From Heliocidaris tuberculata (lineage: Eukaryota > Echinodermata > Echinoidea > Camarodonta > Echinometridae): a stretch of 64,000 nt of DNA. The stretch spans positions 16,327,766 through 16,391,765 of the forward strand of contig CM046847.1 of the NCBI GenBank assembly GCA_025618425.1, in the 5' to 3' direction. The position numbers and the translations under genes were made by a program. Numbering within the stretch: the stretch's first letter is position 1; each line of letters starts with the position of its first letter. Below the pieces are notes generated by a model. That model was not told the origin of the DNA. It did not search any database and was given only the letters and a program-made list of their open reading frames with translations. Of this stretch, positions 11,699 to 21,767 are shown in pieces.

Positions 11699-11738
11699 AA
11701 GAGTGTGTATATGTGTGTGTGTGTGGGGGGGGGGGGGG
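11620..11738. repeat. GA, TA and GT microsatellites with a G run
   Basis: GA repeats, a short TATA block, GA again, then GT and a G12 run that abuts the truncated SINE at 11738. The mixture probably reflects successive slippage next to the SINE. Confidence 0.85.
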
Positions 11739-11860
11739 ATCGTGGGTTCGATCCCCGGTACGACACTTATGCCCTTGAGCAAGGCAAAAGTTTATTGCTC
11801 TTTTATCGTACATTAAATAAAATGTTTGGCATATTAATACGTGTGTGAGTGTTAAAGAAA
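11738..11860 (+). mobile_element. 5'-truncated tRNA-derived SINE
   Basis: Keeps the pol III B box (GGTTCGATCC at 11746-11755) and the downstream body (CCGGTACGACACTTATG, then TTTTATCGTACATTA and GTTTGGCATATTAATAC) but lacks the A-box half, which has been replaced by a microsatellite and G run. It matches the fuller copy at 12812-12985. Confidence 0.7.
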
Positions 11861-11887
11861 TAAATGTATGAAAAAGGTGTTTTTTTT

Positions 11888-11932
11888 AATTGTGTGTGTG
11901 TGTGTGTGTGAGTGAAGAAAGGGGGGGGGTAG
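11888..11932. repeat. (GT)n microsatellite with G run
   Basis: About 24 bp of TG followed by GAGTGAAG and a G9 run. Confidence 0.9.
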
Positions 11933-11983
11933 GGGATTGAGTGCAGGGAGGCCAGTAAAATGTATATGCAGTAATATAATATA

Positions 11984-12626
11984 CTGGTGTGTTTCTTTAA
12001 AAGGAAACCCAACTTTCTCCAGCATCATTTCTGAAATAAACATAACTCGATTTATTTTAATATATCACAAAAAGAGGAATTTTAGCCCCTTTCATATGGT
12101 ACCACATTAAATGTGATGATAGGATCATTGAAGTAAAACAATTTTAAACCAGCAATGTCAAAATTGATTTGCGCACGAGAGTGGGATTTATTCATCTACA
12201 CAGTGAATAACCATTCATCTCACTCTGCTTTCTCGAGCACACACGTGATTGGGCAGACAAGGCGGTCATTTGGAAGGACATTGGGGGTCATTTTGGACCT
12301 ATATCACATTTAAAGTTGCATACATGTTGAAATATGAATAAGGAAACATCATGAAATGTCACTTTTCTTTGCTATGCGTCTTTATCACTTGTTTTGTTTC
12401 TTTGCATTGTACCTAATGGAATTACATTTGCATTACTTCTGTACGCAAACTACTTTTGACATCACTCATTTAAAACCTTTCAAATTTATTCATATCATTA
12501 CATATTTGGTTTCTTATGAAAGAGGATTCAATGAACTTTGAAATGAATAATAATAATCAACCCGGAAATTATTTTTCTAGTATATTGGCGGGAAAAGTTG
12601 GGTTTCCTTTTTAAAGAAACACTCTG
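11984..12626. mobile_element. TA-flanked inverted-repeat element, 643 bp
   Basis: The left end CTGGTGTGTTTCTTTAAAA and the inverted right end CAGAGTGTTTCTTTAAAA continue through GGAAACCCAACTTT, giving inverted repeats of about 38 bp. TA is present on both sides (11982-11983, 12627-12628). No transposase motif is visible inside, so this is a non-autonomous or decayed mariner-like element. A 61-codon ORF inside it looks like chance. Confidence 0.75.
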
Positions 12627-12811
12627 TATATTGTTTCCCTTGTTTACAGGGGGCTATTTTATGAAAAGTTTTCATTCAGTGCTTTCTTTACAGTTTTGAA
12701 TTTCACTTAAATTCATTTATAGAAGATTTTAAAAGGTAATGTGTTTTAATTCATGTATTATTATTGAGTGAAATCAAAATAAAGATCATTGGGGAAAAAG
12801 TGTGTATGAGT

Positions 12812-12985
12812 GTTGTAGCCGAGTGGTTAAAAACACTCGACTGAAAATGCGAGGATCGTGGGTTCGATCCCCGGTACGGCACTTATGTCCTTTAGGAAGG
12901 CATTTTATATACATTGCCCTTTTATCATACATTATTAAAATGAATGGTGTTTGGCATATTAATACATGTGTGATTGTGCTTCTCA
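12812..12985 (+). mobile_element. tRNA-derived SINE
   Basis: The head resembles a Ser/Leu-type tRNA. It has an A box TAGCCGAGTGG (12816-12826) and a B box GGTTCGATCCC (12861-12871) at a distance normal for a type-2 tRNA, ending ACGGCA near 12881. The non-tRNA body follows (ACTTATGTCCTTTAGG, then CATACATTATTAAAATG and GGCATATTAATACATG). A second copy with the same body at 11738-11860 shows that it is a dispersed SINE and not a single tRNA gene. Confidence 0.75.
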
Positions 12986-13289
12986 AAAACAACAACAAAA
13001 CAACAACAAAAAGTATGCGGGTGCGAGTGTGTGATGGTGAGTGGGTGTGAGTGTGTTTGTTTGAGAAAAAGAGAGAGTGAGAGAGACTTAAAGAGCACAA
13101 ATTTGAGGAAGGTGAGCCATTAAAATATATTAAATTCTTACCCAGACAGGGCATTTTAGCTGCAAAATAAAAACCCGTATTTTGCACGCTACTCCGAATC
13201 CGTTACCGGAGCGGGCAATATTTGCCATATTCCCCTTTTCCGGGTTTTCCCCATAGACCAATGTATTAAAAAAAGGGCAACATTTTGCC

Positions 13290-13837
13290 ATATTCCACCC
13301 TTTCTTGTCAGTGCGGTTTTGTCAAAGTACATATACGCGCAGTACTGGGGCCGCGGAGCGATTTTGAAAGTGTGTGTGTTCGGGGGGGGGGGGCTGATTT
13401 GATTTCACTCATTGATGACAATTTTCTAACCTTTTTCCCGAGGTTTTATGACAACGTGTCTACTAAAAAAAGTGTGGGGGGCTGCAGCCCCCTCCCCTTC
13501 CGGTTGCGCGGCCCATGTAGTATTGTGCACACGTTAAAGTGTACAAAGGCTTAAACAATGGATACGCGCTGTAACAATTTACGTCACTATTGTTTGGCCA
13601 AGATTACATACCTGCATAAATAACCTGAAATCAGAGGGACTGACAGGCAAACAGCTAGACGTGTTTGTAATTGCTACAAACAGGCATATGCGTAATATAT
13701 GTAATAATAATAATAATAATATTGACTGGCTCTGTTCTCGGTGAATATCGAAAATATTGCCCTTAAAAGAACCATATTGTCCTCGTTTTCGACTCTGGGC
13801 AATATGATTCTGTTGCGGGCAATATTATACAAATATT
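13290..13837. repeat. Dispersed repeat (R2), also at 42105-42480, interrupted by an insertion
   Basis: Shares long stretches with 42105-42480 in the same orientation: CACCCTTTCTTGTCAGTGCG, a CACGTTAAAGTGTACAAAGG block, GACTGACAGGCAA, GACGTGTTTGTAATTGCTAC, then GGTGAATATCGAAAATATTG. This copy is interrupted at 13347-13517, while the 42-kb copy is uninterrupted there. Confidence 0.75.
13347..13517. mobile_element. Short GGGCCGCG-ended element inserted in repeat R2
   Basis: Starts GGGGCCGCGGAGC and ends GCGCGGCCCATG, so short inverted ends. It carries TTTTGAAAGTG, a G run, CTGATTTGATTTCACT and AAAGTGTGGGGG. The flanks are CAGTACTG and TAGTATTG, compared with a single CAGTATTG in the uninterrupted copy near 42155, consistent with an 8-bp duplication and two later mutations. 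A sister copy is at 27128-27294. Confidence 0.7.
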
Positions 13838-14001
13838 GACTGCTCATGAGGATGATGGTGGAAATTATCACTCCCAAGGTGGTGTTCATACCGGCCCTTC
13901 TATCATCCCCGAGGCGAAGCCGAGGGGGTGATAGAAGGGCCGTTATGAACACCACCGAAGGAGCGATAATTTCCACCACCATCCGATTACAGAGCAGTCC
14001 A
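13838..14001. repeat. Long near-perfect palindrome
   Basis: Two arms of about 70 bp meet at about 13918. The left arm reads GACTGCTCATGAGGATG, then GGTGGAAATTATC, GGTGTTCATA and GGCCCTTCTATCA; the right arm mirrors it. It sits next to an ATATTG end shared with repeats R2 and family A. A stable hairpin is expected. Confidence 0.75.
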
Positions 14002-14394
14002 TATTTGTTTTATATACCTCATCCTTTTTATTGATTCAGTTGCTAAGTCACTCGCCATGTTGAATTCTTACGCGCTGCGCGTATATTGAACGCAGTCACG
14101 TAGCCTAGCAACTCGCGAAAGCGCTCTTAAAACCTGAACCAAATTTTGTGTACGCACGTGTGTGCAAAAGTCGCGGAGGGGTTACGCGTTCTATCACAGG
14201 GTTCTGGCCTTCTGTCATTTGACCTTAGGTCAATTGATAGAACGCCAAAACCCTCTGACGCAATGATAGATCGAGATGCGCTGTGTCGTGTGATATAGTT
14301 TTGACCAATCAGTGAACAAGAATCTAAGTATGAGGTATATAAACTCTGATATCCCCCTCAAGCATGTCAAGGAAGGTCAATATTATGTAATTAT

Positions 14395-14485
14395 GATTTG
14401 CATGAAGATTTTTCAGCCAACCAGAAAAACAAATCGGTGTATCCGATGTTTTGCGCATAAAGTACCCCAATGACCGTGCAATTTT
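14395..14485 (-). repeat. Diverged fragment of family A, 3' part
   Basis: In reverse complement it carries ATTGCACGGTCAT, GGGGTACTTTATGCGCAAA, and TTTCTGGTTGG, matching in order the 3' part of family A (see 41065-42104). A shorter, older copy. Confidence 0.5.
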
Positions 14486-14558
14486 AATAATAGTGCATGG
14501 TCTATTATGCACTATACTGGATTATGTGCACGACAAATACTAAATTATCTCGAGTGCC

Positions 14559-14680
14559 AGGGGCGTAGATAGCGGGGGGGGGGGGGGGGGTGGGGGTATG
14601 CATCCCCCAACTTTTCAGGTGGGGGGAATGGTGTGTACAAACATCCCCCCAGGTTTCACCCCCCCCCTCAAAAAGGGAAA
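14559..14680. mobile_element. Solitary hAT-like end (CAGGGGCGTAG) with G/C runs
   Basis: CAGGGGCGTAGATAGC followed by G17 and then C runs has the look of hAT-type ends seen elsewhere in the window. I could not find the matching inverted end, so the element is partial or decayed. Confidence 0.35.
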
Positions 14681-15340
14681 ATATACATTTCTGTTATATG
14701 TTTTAGATATATAATTTGATATATTATATCTATTAATATTATTCAAATTTATATATTCTTTATTTCAATATAGATCTAGATATTATTTATTTATGTACAA
14801 TATTGTAGATTTAGACCTATATTAGTTTATTAATATTTATCTACAATTCTGTCATTGCTTCTGATTTTCCCGATATATTTTTATACAACTAGAAAGTGAA
14901 AACCATCTACTTCAAATTGTACAAACATGGGTGTTGATTTGGGAGGGATATTGAGGTTTTTTGTTTTTAAAATTGAAGTGTGTGGGGGGGGGGTGGCCTG
15001 TGTTACCATCCTCAAATATATTTTGAGGAGATTTTTTTTTTCAAAGCCATATAATGCAGAAAAATAATTTAGATTAAAGCTACATGTGATTATTCTCGAT
15101 TTAGAGGGTTCAGTCGGTAACTTTCCTTTATAATGCAATCTTGTCACACTCATGTTATTGGTAATAGTAACAATTTTCAAATAAAAATTGAAATGAAAAT
15201 ATAGTCACAGGAATCGAATGTGGTAGGGAAAGAGTGAATACAGCAACCCCAATATTTATCGAGGATGATGACCTGTGTCATCATCACCCAACTATACACA
15301 GAAGAATGATGAAATGACAATCATAACATGTAGACCTAGT
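14680..15340. other. AT-rich sequence without recognised genes
   Basis: TA-rich with a G8 run near 14983. No exon or transposon end is supported. Confidence 0.4.
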
Positions 15341-15354
15341 CAGAAGCACCGCTC

Positions 15355-15785
15355 CGGGGGTTGCATGTGGGCACAGTGCCCCTACTTTTCCCTTTAACTT
15401 CAGATAAGTACCTCCATTTTTCTTTCGAAGAAGTGCCCGTTCCACATTCTTATAAGTGCCCATTTTGATAATTACACCTCATCCCTCACCTTACCTTTGA
15501 TAAATGATCCTATTTCAGCAAGAGCATTTATCCCTTTTAATCCCTTTTATCCCCTTTTTGATGTAACAAGTCAGTTTCTTTTCTTTGCAATATATAGGCA
15601 CTGATTTAATTTTTCTACTTTGTAAGAACATTTATCCGTTCTTATAAATGCCCCTTTTCACCTCTGATAATTGTCTTTTCTACCTTTTCTACACATTCAT
15701 TTATTTTTCTAATAAGTGTCCTTTTCCCCATGATAAGTACCACGTTTCCCTTTCCCATAACATGTGCCCCTAATCCAAAGTGACT
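15355..15785. repeat. Degenerate tandem array, ATAAGTGCCC-type unit
   Basis: About a dozen irregular units of roughly 25-40 bp built on (T)GATAAGTGCCC(C)TTTTC, for example near 15405, 15450, 15640, 15712 and 15732. The same unit forms the left arm of the element at 18447-19418 and arrays at 24776-24985 and 25905-25950. It begins after GGGCACAGTGCCCC, as the 24.7-kb array does. Confidence 0.65.
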
Positions 15786-16071
15786 TAGAGCCAAGAGTTC
15801 AAAATGCTCACTCGCTACGCTCGCTCCTATTAAAAGTATAGCTTATTAAATAAATTTTCATTGTGAAATTTTGCAAATGAAACCTCATCAGAATTGTGTT
15901 TCCCCATTTTTATATTACAATGTAGTTGCGACCTCAAAAATTTTGAATATTTTTTGCTCGCTCGCTTCGCTCGCTCGCTCAGTATTCAAATCACACTACA
16001 AAAATGAAAAGATCTTGGACATGTAAAGAGAAAAAACCCTATACAGGTTTACACACCCCACACTATAGGCC

Positions 16072-16075
<4 letters not shown>

Positions 16076-16104
<29 letters not shown>

Positions 16105-16106
16105 CC
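16076..16106. repeat. (TA)n microsatellite
   Basis: Short TA tract of about 30 bp. Confidence 0.9.
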
Positions 16107-16197
16107 ATTTCCTTTCGAATTGTATTTATTTCCACGAGAGTTGCCAAAGCTACCATATAGTCCAGTAATGGTGCATAAATAGAAAATGCACTAACTG

Positions 16198-16453
16198 CAG
16201 GGGCGGCGCCAGGGTATTTTGATAGGAGGGGCAAGACGACCTAAAGATGACGTCATATTTTTTCTCCATTAAATAACAGGGGTAATATAGAGTTATATGT
16301 TTAAGACCTCTCTTTTTAATACTCCTCTTTCTTCTTTCTTCCCTTTTCTTCCCTTTTCTTCCTCCTTTTCTTCTTTTTTTTTTCTTTTTTCACTACTTGA
16401 AAAATCATAGGGGGGCGGTCGCCCCCTCTGCCCCCCCTGTAGCGCCGCCCCTG
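16198..16453. mobile_element. hAT-like MITE with perfect 8-bp target duplication
   Basis: The ends are CAGGGGCGGCGC and its inverse GCGCCGCCCCTG. It is flanked by ACTAACTG at 16190-16197 and again at 16454-16461. The interior carries GACGTCAT, TAATATAGAGTTATATG, a CTTCTTTTC pyrimidine tract and ACTTGAAAAATCATAGG. The same interior in the opposite orientation occurs at 58273-58541. The 8-bp duplication and the CAG...CTG ends are typical of hAT elements. It is 256 bp with no coding capacity. Confidence 0.9.
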
Positions 16454-16461
16454 ACTAACTG

Positions 16462-17220
16462 TTATAGTAAATAGACCCCTAGATCTATAACTGTTATTGT
16501 GTATTAGGCAGGGACCTAATTTTGTTATAGTGCACGATCGTGCACTATAAAAAATTTTGCACGTCACGTGATGCGAATCTTGAAACTTGAAAGTTCTGCT
16601 ATCTGCAGAAAACGTTTAAGTGAATATCGCTTACATGTATATTGATTCAAATACATTACTCGATGAAATTTACTTGTTTATTCACAAACTTTTTGATGAC
16701 ATGAAACTTTTGAACTGAATGAATGACACCGCTTATTATAGTTATTGGTGATTTCATTGGTAGTTATGCTGTACATACTCAACTATTATGCTGTATAATC
16801 ATGATAATGATTATACAAAGTGTATTGTTTGAATAACAATACTATCTTTTAATATATTCTATGTAAATATGTATATATCATTTTTGGTATCCCAAGTGGA
16901 GATTTTTATTGATCCAAGATGATCACTTTACTTTGTTTATGAGTTTTCATGATATTATTATTATATTTTCAGGGGTTGTCAAAAGTATTTGATGTCCTTT
17001 CACCTCATTTAAAAAACGAATCACCGAATGTATATATATATATATATACATATATCAATGATTTTAGAAATATGCACCAAAATATCATTGAATACGTTTT
17101 TGAAAATTTCCGTTTATTACGAGGATACCAGATAATATGTACATATATTATTTAAATATCCTCTGTATTGTGTTTTGTTTTGTTGCTGTAATGAATTTAT
17201 ATTGTTACTTGTTATCTTTG
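16462..17220. other. AT-rich sequence, one weak ORF, no supported gene
   Basis: A TTTTCAG acceptor-like site ends near 16971 and is followed by an ORF of about 60 codons interrupted by a TA microsatellite (17032-17050). I do not regard it as coding. Confidence 0.35.
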
Positions 17221-17224
17221 TTAT

Positions 17225-17315
17225 CAGACAGGGCCTCATGGAAGACCACCACTATTGGTGAAAATATGCTACCCTGTATAAATATCAGAAATAAATGAAC
17301 AAATAAATAAATAAG
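17225..17315 (+). mobile_element. 3' tail of a CR1-like LINE
   Basis: GGGCCTCATGGAAGACC, then CACCACTATTGGTGAAAAT, ATGCTACCCTGTATAAATA and an (AAAT)n tail have the form of CR1-type 3' ends in invertebrate genomes. No coding remnant is visible upstream. The assignment is from memory of the family style. Confidence 0.4.
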
Positions 17316-17362
17316 TATATCTAACCAATCACAGCGCGTATTATACATACACTGTTTACTAT

Positions 17363-17855
17363 TTATATAATATTGAATGGCCTTGAGTGGGATACAAGGA
17401 TATATCGCACGAGCTATGAACATATTTCACAAGTCGGCACGACGAGTGAAATATATTCAAAGCGAGTACGATATACTCTTGTGTCCCACGAAAGAAAAGC
17501 CATTCAATATTATTATTATTAATTGTATGATACCTAGTTCCTCAATTTTCACCATTATATGTCTTTGTTTTTTTGTATTGACTTCGACATAAAACAAAGG
17601 TAGAGAAACATTTTTGTCCTTACCCAAGCATCTTGCAAGAGCTGCGCGCATATATCCATTGTCTTAACGTTTGCGTATTTTAGCGCGTATTCACTTTTCT
17701 ACGCGTCATGCGCACCCCAGACCATGACATATGGAGATATATTGCACGGTCATCCGGGTACTTTTACACAAACCATGAGATATTGTTTTAAAATTGCACG
17801 GTCATCCGGGTACTTTTGCGCAAACCAATGAGATACGCCAATTTTTCTGGTCGTG
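17363..17855 (+). repeat. Family A repeat copy 1
   Basis: Starts ATATTGAATGGCCTTGAG, has the hairpin core (to about 17512), then TTGTATGATACCTAG, CAAGAGCTGCGCGCAT, GATATGGAGATATATTGC and ATTGCACGGTCATCCGGG twice, ending TTTTTCTGGTCG. It differs from the 41-kb tandem units by scattered substitutions. Confidence 0.9.
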
Positions 17856-18120
17856 ACTTGTGATTTGGTTCGAGCAGAAGAGGGTGAGCCATTATGTTGA
17901 TTAATTGCAGTCCAATAGTGCATGGCGCATTATAAAACGCGTAATTTATACTACGCCCGAGATTGATATACGCGCAAAGCCCATCCTTATGTTTGACATA
18001 TAAGGGGTTCTCCTATTGGTTAACCTACCTATATAAAATCCATCTTGCTTTGTAAAGTGTTGAAAAATGGGCGTGTCAAAGATAATATAAAGGCGGTCCT
18101 TAGAGAGATAATCTAATTAA

Positions 18121-18229
18121 GACAACTTTCAGAATACCAACTTACAACAATATTAGCGAGGTATTATCTCCGGAAGATACAACAAAAGTTACAACAAAAG
18201 TTACAACAATTTTCAGAATACCACCCCTG
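18121..18229. repeat. 109-bp dispersed repeat (copy also at 47442-47551)
   Basis: Nearly identical over about 109 bp to 47442-47551, same orientation. It has ACAACTTTCAGAATACC at the left and ACAATTTTCAGAATACC at the right as a direct repeat, and ACAAAAGTTACAACAAAAG inside. No inverted ends are seen. Confidence 0.9.
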
Positions 18230-18410
18230 GACAATAACCTCCCAATCAACAACCCCAGGACATTACCTACCTAGGACAATTGCCCCCACGACAATTATCC
18301 CCGGACAATCACCGCCTAGGACAAATACTCCTTTGGAATGCTATCTGCAGACAATTACCCACTAGTGCAATTACCCCCATGGACAATTGCCCCCGGAAAG
18401 TTACACAATA
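18229..18410. repeat. GGACAATTACCCCC-type minisatellite
   Basis: About eight irregular units of 18-22 bp built on (GG)ACAAT[TA][AG]CCCC(C), for example at about 18229, 18256, 18276, 18290, 18303, 18350 and 18381. A related fragment (GGACAATTACCCCC, then GGAAAGTTACCCCC and GCGCATTTAGCCC) lies at 27640-27690, also next to a GTGCC-type array. Confidence 0.7.
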
Positions 18411-18446
18411 GCACATTTAGCCCCGCATGACCCCCGTATCTGAAGG

Positions 18447-18508
18447 CAGAGGTGGCGCCACCATGGGGTGGCGTAGGGGGGTGGAACAGTGCTCCCCGAC
18501 ATCCCACA

Positions 18509-18544
<36 letters not shown>

Positions 18545-19418
18545 TTCCAAGCACCCCCCAAAGTTCCTCTTCTGAAAAGTGTCCCTATTAAGATCTGATA
18601 AGTGCTCCATTTTTACTTCTGGTAGACCTAAGTATCCCGAAGCTCCTTCCTCAGATGAGTGCGTTTTTTGCCACTAAGTGCTTTTTAAAAATCTGATAAA
18701 AACCCATTTTTACTTGTGATAAGTGAAACATTTCACCTTTCATAAATAAGCCTACCCCTTTTCAAACGTGATAAATGCCCCTCTTCTAACGTGACAAGTG
18801 TATTTTTATACTTTTAAAAGTGTCTGATAATTGCCCTTTATCATCTCCGATAAGTCCCCTATTCCTTTGTAATAAGTGTCATTTACCCCCTTCTGATAAG
18901 TGTTCCCTTTTTTTACTATTGATAATTGCCCTAGAGAAACCTAGTAATGAATTTCTTCAGCACTTTAAGCGAGAATGATAAATACAATTAATAGGGTTAC
19001 CTATCAGAAGAGAACAGAGGCACTTATCAGAAGTGTAAGGGAACGCTAATTATCAAGAGAGGGAAATGATTAGAAAGGAATGGGGGCAGTTATCAGAGGT
19101 AATGAAGGGCAATCTTCACAACGGTAAAAAGTGCACTAATCAAAAAACAAAGAAAAGCATACTTAGCAGCGCTTGCCGGATTTGAAAAGGGGCATTTATC
19201 AAAGGTCAAACGGGCCAGTTATCAGAATCGGGAAAATGCACTTACATGTATGAGAAACGAAAAGAGGTACTTAATAGAAGAAAAAAAGGGGGAACTTAGA
19301 TTATAAAATGGCACTCATGAAGGATAAAAAAGACAATTTCCAAAAAATGGGCACTTTTGGAGGTACTTAAAAATATTTGGGGCTCAGAGCACCCAGCCCC
19401 CTGTATCTCCGCCTCTGA
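18447..19418. mobile_element. Foldback hAT-like element with inverted tandem-repeat arms
   Basis: Left end CAGAGGTGGCGCC, right end GGAGATAC-type inverse (CTCCGCCTCTGA). Flanks are TCTGAAGG (18439-18446) and TCTGGAGG (19419-19426), 7 of 8 identical. The left arm (about 18555-18950) holds units of (CT)GATAAGTGCCC. The right arm (about 18990-19370) holds the inverse, GGCACTTATCAG-type units. The arms meet at about 18955-18985. A (CA)n tract lies at 18510-18542. No coding region is visible. The layout (8-bp duplication, arms built from short tandem units) resembles sea-urchin TU foldback elements as I recall them. Confidence 0.7.
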
Positions 19419-19646
19419 TCTGGAGGCTGTCATGATGTCATTGATAAGGAATAAGAAGGGAAAGTTAATTGGGGGTTTCGCCTTGTCCTCATTTCGGCCT
19501 ACTCGTTGCTAGCAGACAAGGTGAGAAGAAGAGGATCCTAATACATATATTTTAGATTGTATAGATATTGCCAGCTGTAATGGAGAGCAAGCAAAATACG
19601 CTTATTTAATTGCACAGCTCAGATGCCTCATTATTAACAATAATGA

Positions 19647-20165
19647 ATAATTATATAATATTGAATGGCCTTGAGTGGGATACAAGGATATATCGCACGA
19701 GCTATGAGCATATTTCACGAGTCGGCACGACGAGTGAAATATTTTCAAAGCGAGTACGATATATCCTTGTGTCCCACGAAAGAAAAGCCATTCAATATTA
19801 TTATTATTAATTGTATGATACCTAGTTCCTCAATTTTCACCATTTCATGTCCTTATGTTTTTGTATTGACTTCGACATAAAACACAGGTAGAAAAACTTT
19901 TTTGTCCTTACCCAATCATCTTGCAAGAGCTGCGCGCATACAACCATTGTCTTAACCTTTGCGTATTTAAGCGCGTATTCACTTTTTTACGCGTCACGCG
20001 CACTCCAAACCATGAGATATGGAGATATATTGCACGGTCATCCGGGTACTTTTACACAAACCATGAGATATTGTCTTAAAATTGCACGGTCACCCGGGAA
20101 CTTTCGCGCAAACCATGAGATACGCCAATTTTTCTGGTCGTCTGAAAACCCTTCATACAAATAAT
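19647..20165 (+). repeat. Family A repeat copy 2
   Basis: Full-length unit from ATATAATATTGAATGG to CTTCATACAAATAATAATT, very close in sequence to the 41-kb tandem units. It faces an inverted copy at 20214-20565. Confidence 0.95.
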
Positions 20166-20213
20166 AATTCTCCATATCTCATCACAGAACTCCTAATTCT
20201 TTGTATCTCATGA

Positions 20214-20565
20214 TTTAGCGTGCGCGCGACGGTTAAAAAAGGCGCGTTTGAATATGCATAACCTAAGACAATGGGTGTACGCGCGCAGTTCTTGCAAGAT
20301 GCTAAGGACAGAATGATGTTTTTTCCATCTCCGTTTATTGTTGAAGTTAATACAAATACATAAAGGACGTGTACTGGTGAAAATTGAGGAATTAGGTTTC
20401 ATACAATTAATAATAATAATATTGAATGGCGTTTCTTTCGTGGGACACAAGAGTATATCGCACTCGCTTTGAAAATATTTCACTCGTCGTGCCGACTCGT
20501 GAAATATGCTCATAGCTCTTACGATATACCCTTGTTTCCCACTCAAGGCCATTCAGTACTATATA
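20214..20565 (-). repeat. Family A repeat copy 3, inverted and truncated
   Basis: The reverse complement reads from the TTGAATGGCCTTGAG start through the hairpin core to the GCGCGCAC region. It is more diverged than copy 2. Copies 2 and 3 point tail to tail, so transcripts across both could fold back. Confidence 0.9.
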
Positions 20566-20633
20566 AATATCATTGACAAGCGCCATGAAGACAGTTACAT
20601 ACATGGGCATCAATCTGTTAAGTGCATGTCACC

Positions 20634-20637
<4 letters not shown>

Positions 20638-20672
<35 letters not shown>

Positions 20673-20792
20673 CATTTTATTTATTTATTTTTATTTTTTA
20701 TTTTTATTTTAATTTTTTTTTTTTTAATTAATTTATTTTATTATTTTTTTTTTTTTTTTTTTTTTTATTTATTTTTTTTTTTGGGGGGGGGG
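20638..20792. repeat. T-rich tract ending in a G run
   Basis: T runs with ATTT interruptions, about 150 bp, ending in G10. Confidence 0.95.
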
Positions 20793-21247
20793 GCTATTTC
20801 ATCCGAAAAACTGTCCCCTCGTTTGACATTTCTTATTTTTTCTCTTTAAAAAATGAGTGTTCCGATACGTGTTTCCTCGCCTACTACAAAAAGGTGAAAC
20901 CCCCTCGGCCTCCCATCCTAGGAAAACTTTGAAATTTGAAGTGCAAAAGGTCTATTCGAAAAATAAGTCATTTTGACTAAAACCTCAGAGATTTTCAATC
21001 CCAGAAGTTATATTAAAACTACATCTATCACTTTTAACCGGAGAATGAAGATAATGTTGGATACCACGAAGTCAAATGGGTCAATTGTGGGAGTGGACAT
21101 TTTTGTTTCATTCAGTACGGTACATGGAAAGCAAACAGTCACGAAATATTGACAGATATTTTTCAAATAATATACTGCGAACACTAAAGTTTCCTGAAAA
21201 AAATGTATGTATTGTGAATTAAAACATATATCATGGACTTTTTAGGT

Positions 21248-21251
<4 letters not shown>

Positions 21252-21310
<59 letters not shown>
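21252..21310. repeat. (TA)n microsatellite
   Basis: Almost pure TA repeat of about 58 bp, left of the hammerhead-like motif. Confidence 0.95.
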
Positions 21311-21312
<2 letters not shown>

Positions 21313-21391
21313 TCGTAAACAAATCAAGAAGGTTCTACGTCGGTGTGTTGAAATAGATAGCAAACAATTATCTTGAAATAAAAAACACCGC

Positions 21392-21437
21392 AAGACGTAA
21401 AAATTACTGACGTTTCGGTCACAGACCTTTATCAAAG
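21392..21437 (-). ncRNA. Degenerate hammerhead-ribozyme-like motif (Penelope-like element remnant)
   Basis: Read on the minus strand: TTGATAA, then GGTC-TGT-GACC (stem II), then GAAA, then CGT...ACG (3-bp stem III with an 11-nt loop), then TC at the expected cleavage position (GUC). Compared with the consensus core CUGAUGA the first C and the G are changed, which should abolish cleavage, and no stem I pairing is evident. ACGTTTCGGTC with GACCTTTATCA in the plus strand is the signature I associate with Penelope-like elements, whose terminal repeats carry hammerhead motifs. It sits between two TA microsatellites. Confidence 0.45.
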
Positions 21438-21463
21438 TAAAGTAAATGTGTTCAGTCTTTTAC

Positions 21464-21465
21464 TT

Positions 21466-21516
<51 letters not shown>

Positions 21517-21530
21517 TCATATATATAGCG
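21464..21530. repeat. (TA)n microsatellite
   Basis: TA repeat with a few interruptions. It is followed at 21568-21642 by an imperfect palindrome whose arms carry GATGAATAGATAT and ATATCTATTCACC. Confidence 0.9.
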
Positions 21531-21767
21531 AGAGATGTGTGGATGTGTGTACCGTTCAGTTGAACCACGATGAATAGATATAACAGAACGATATAATGGT
21601 CACCGAGTGACCTGCTTCATTTCGTTCCATCATATCTATTCACCTATTCACACACACCTTTTTTCATAATTTTTTATACCTTGATTCAGTTTTTCAAAAT
21701 GAATATTACAAATTAAGCATTAATTACACAATATAATTCAACATGGCAATAAACACAATACAAATTA

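Noticed and set aside
12812..12882. A possible Ser/Leu-type tRNA gene.
   Set aside because: A second copy shares the non-tRNA 3' body, so it is a SINE. The acceptor-stem pairing is also poor.
16949..17155. An ORF after an acceptor-like TTTTCAG.
   Set aside because: The frame includes a TA microsatellite (YIYIYTYI) and has no recognisable content.
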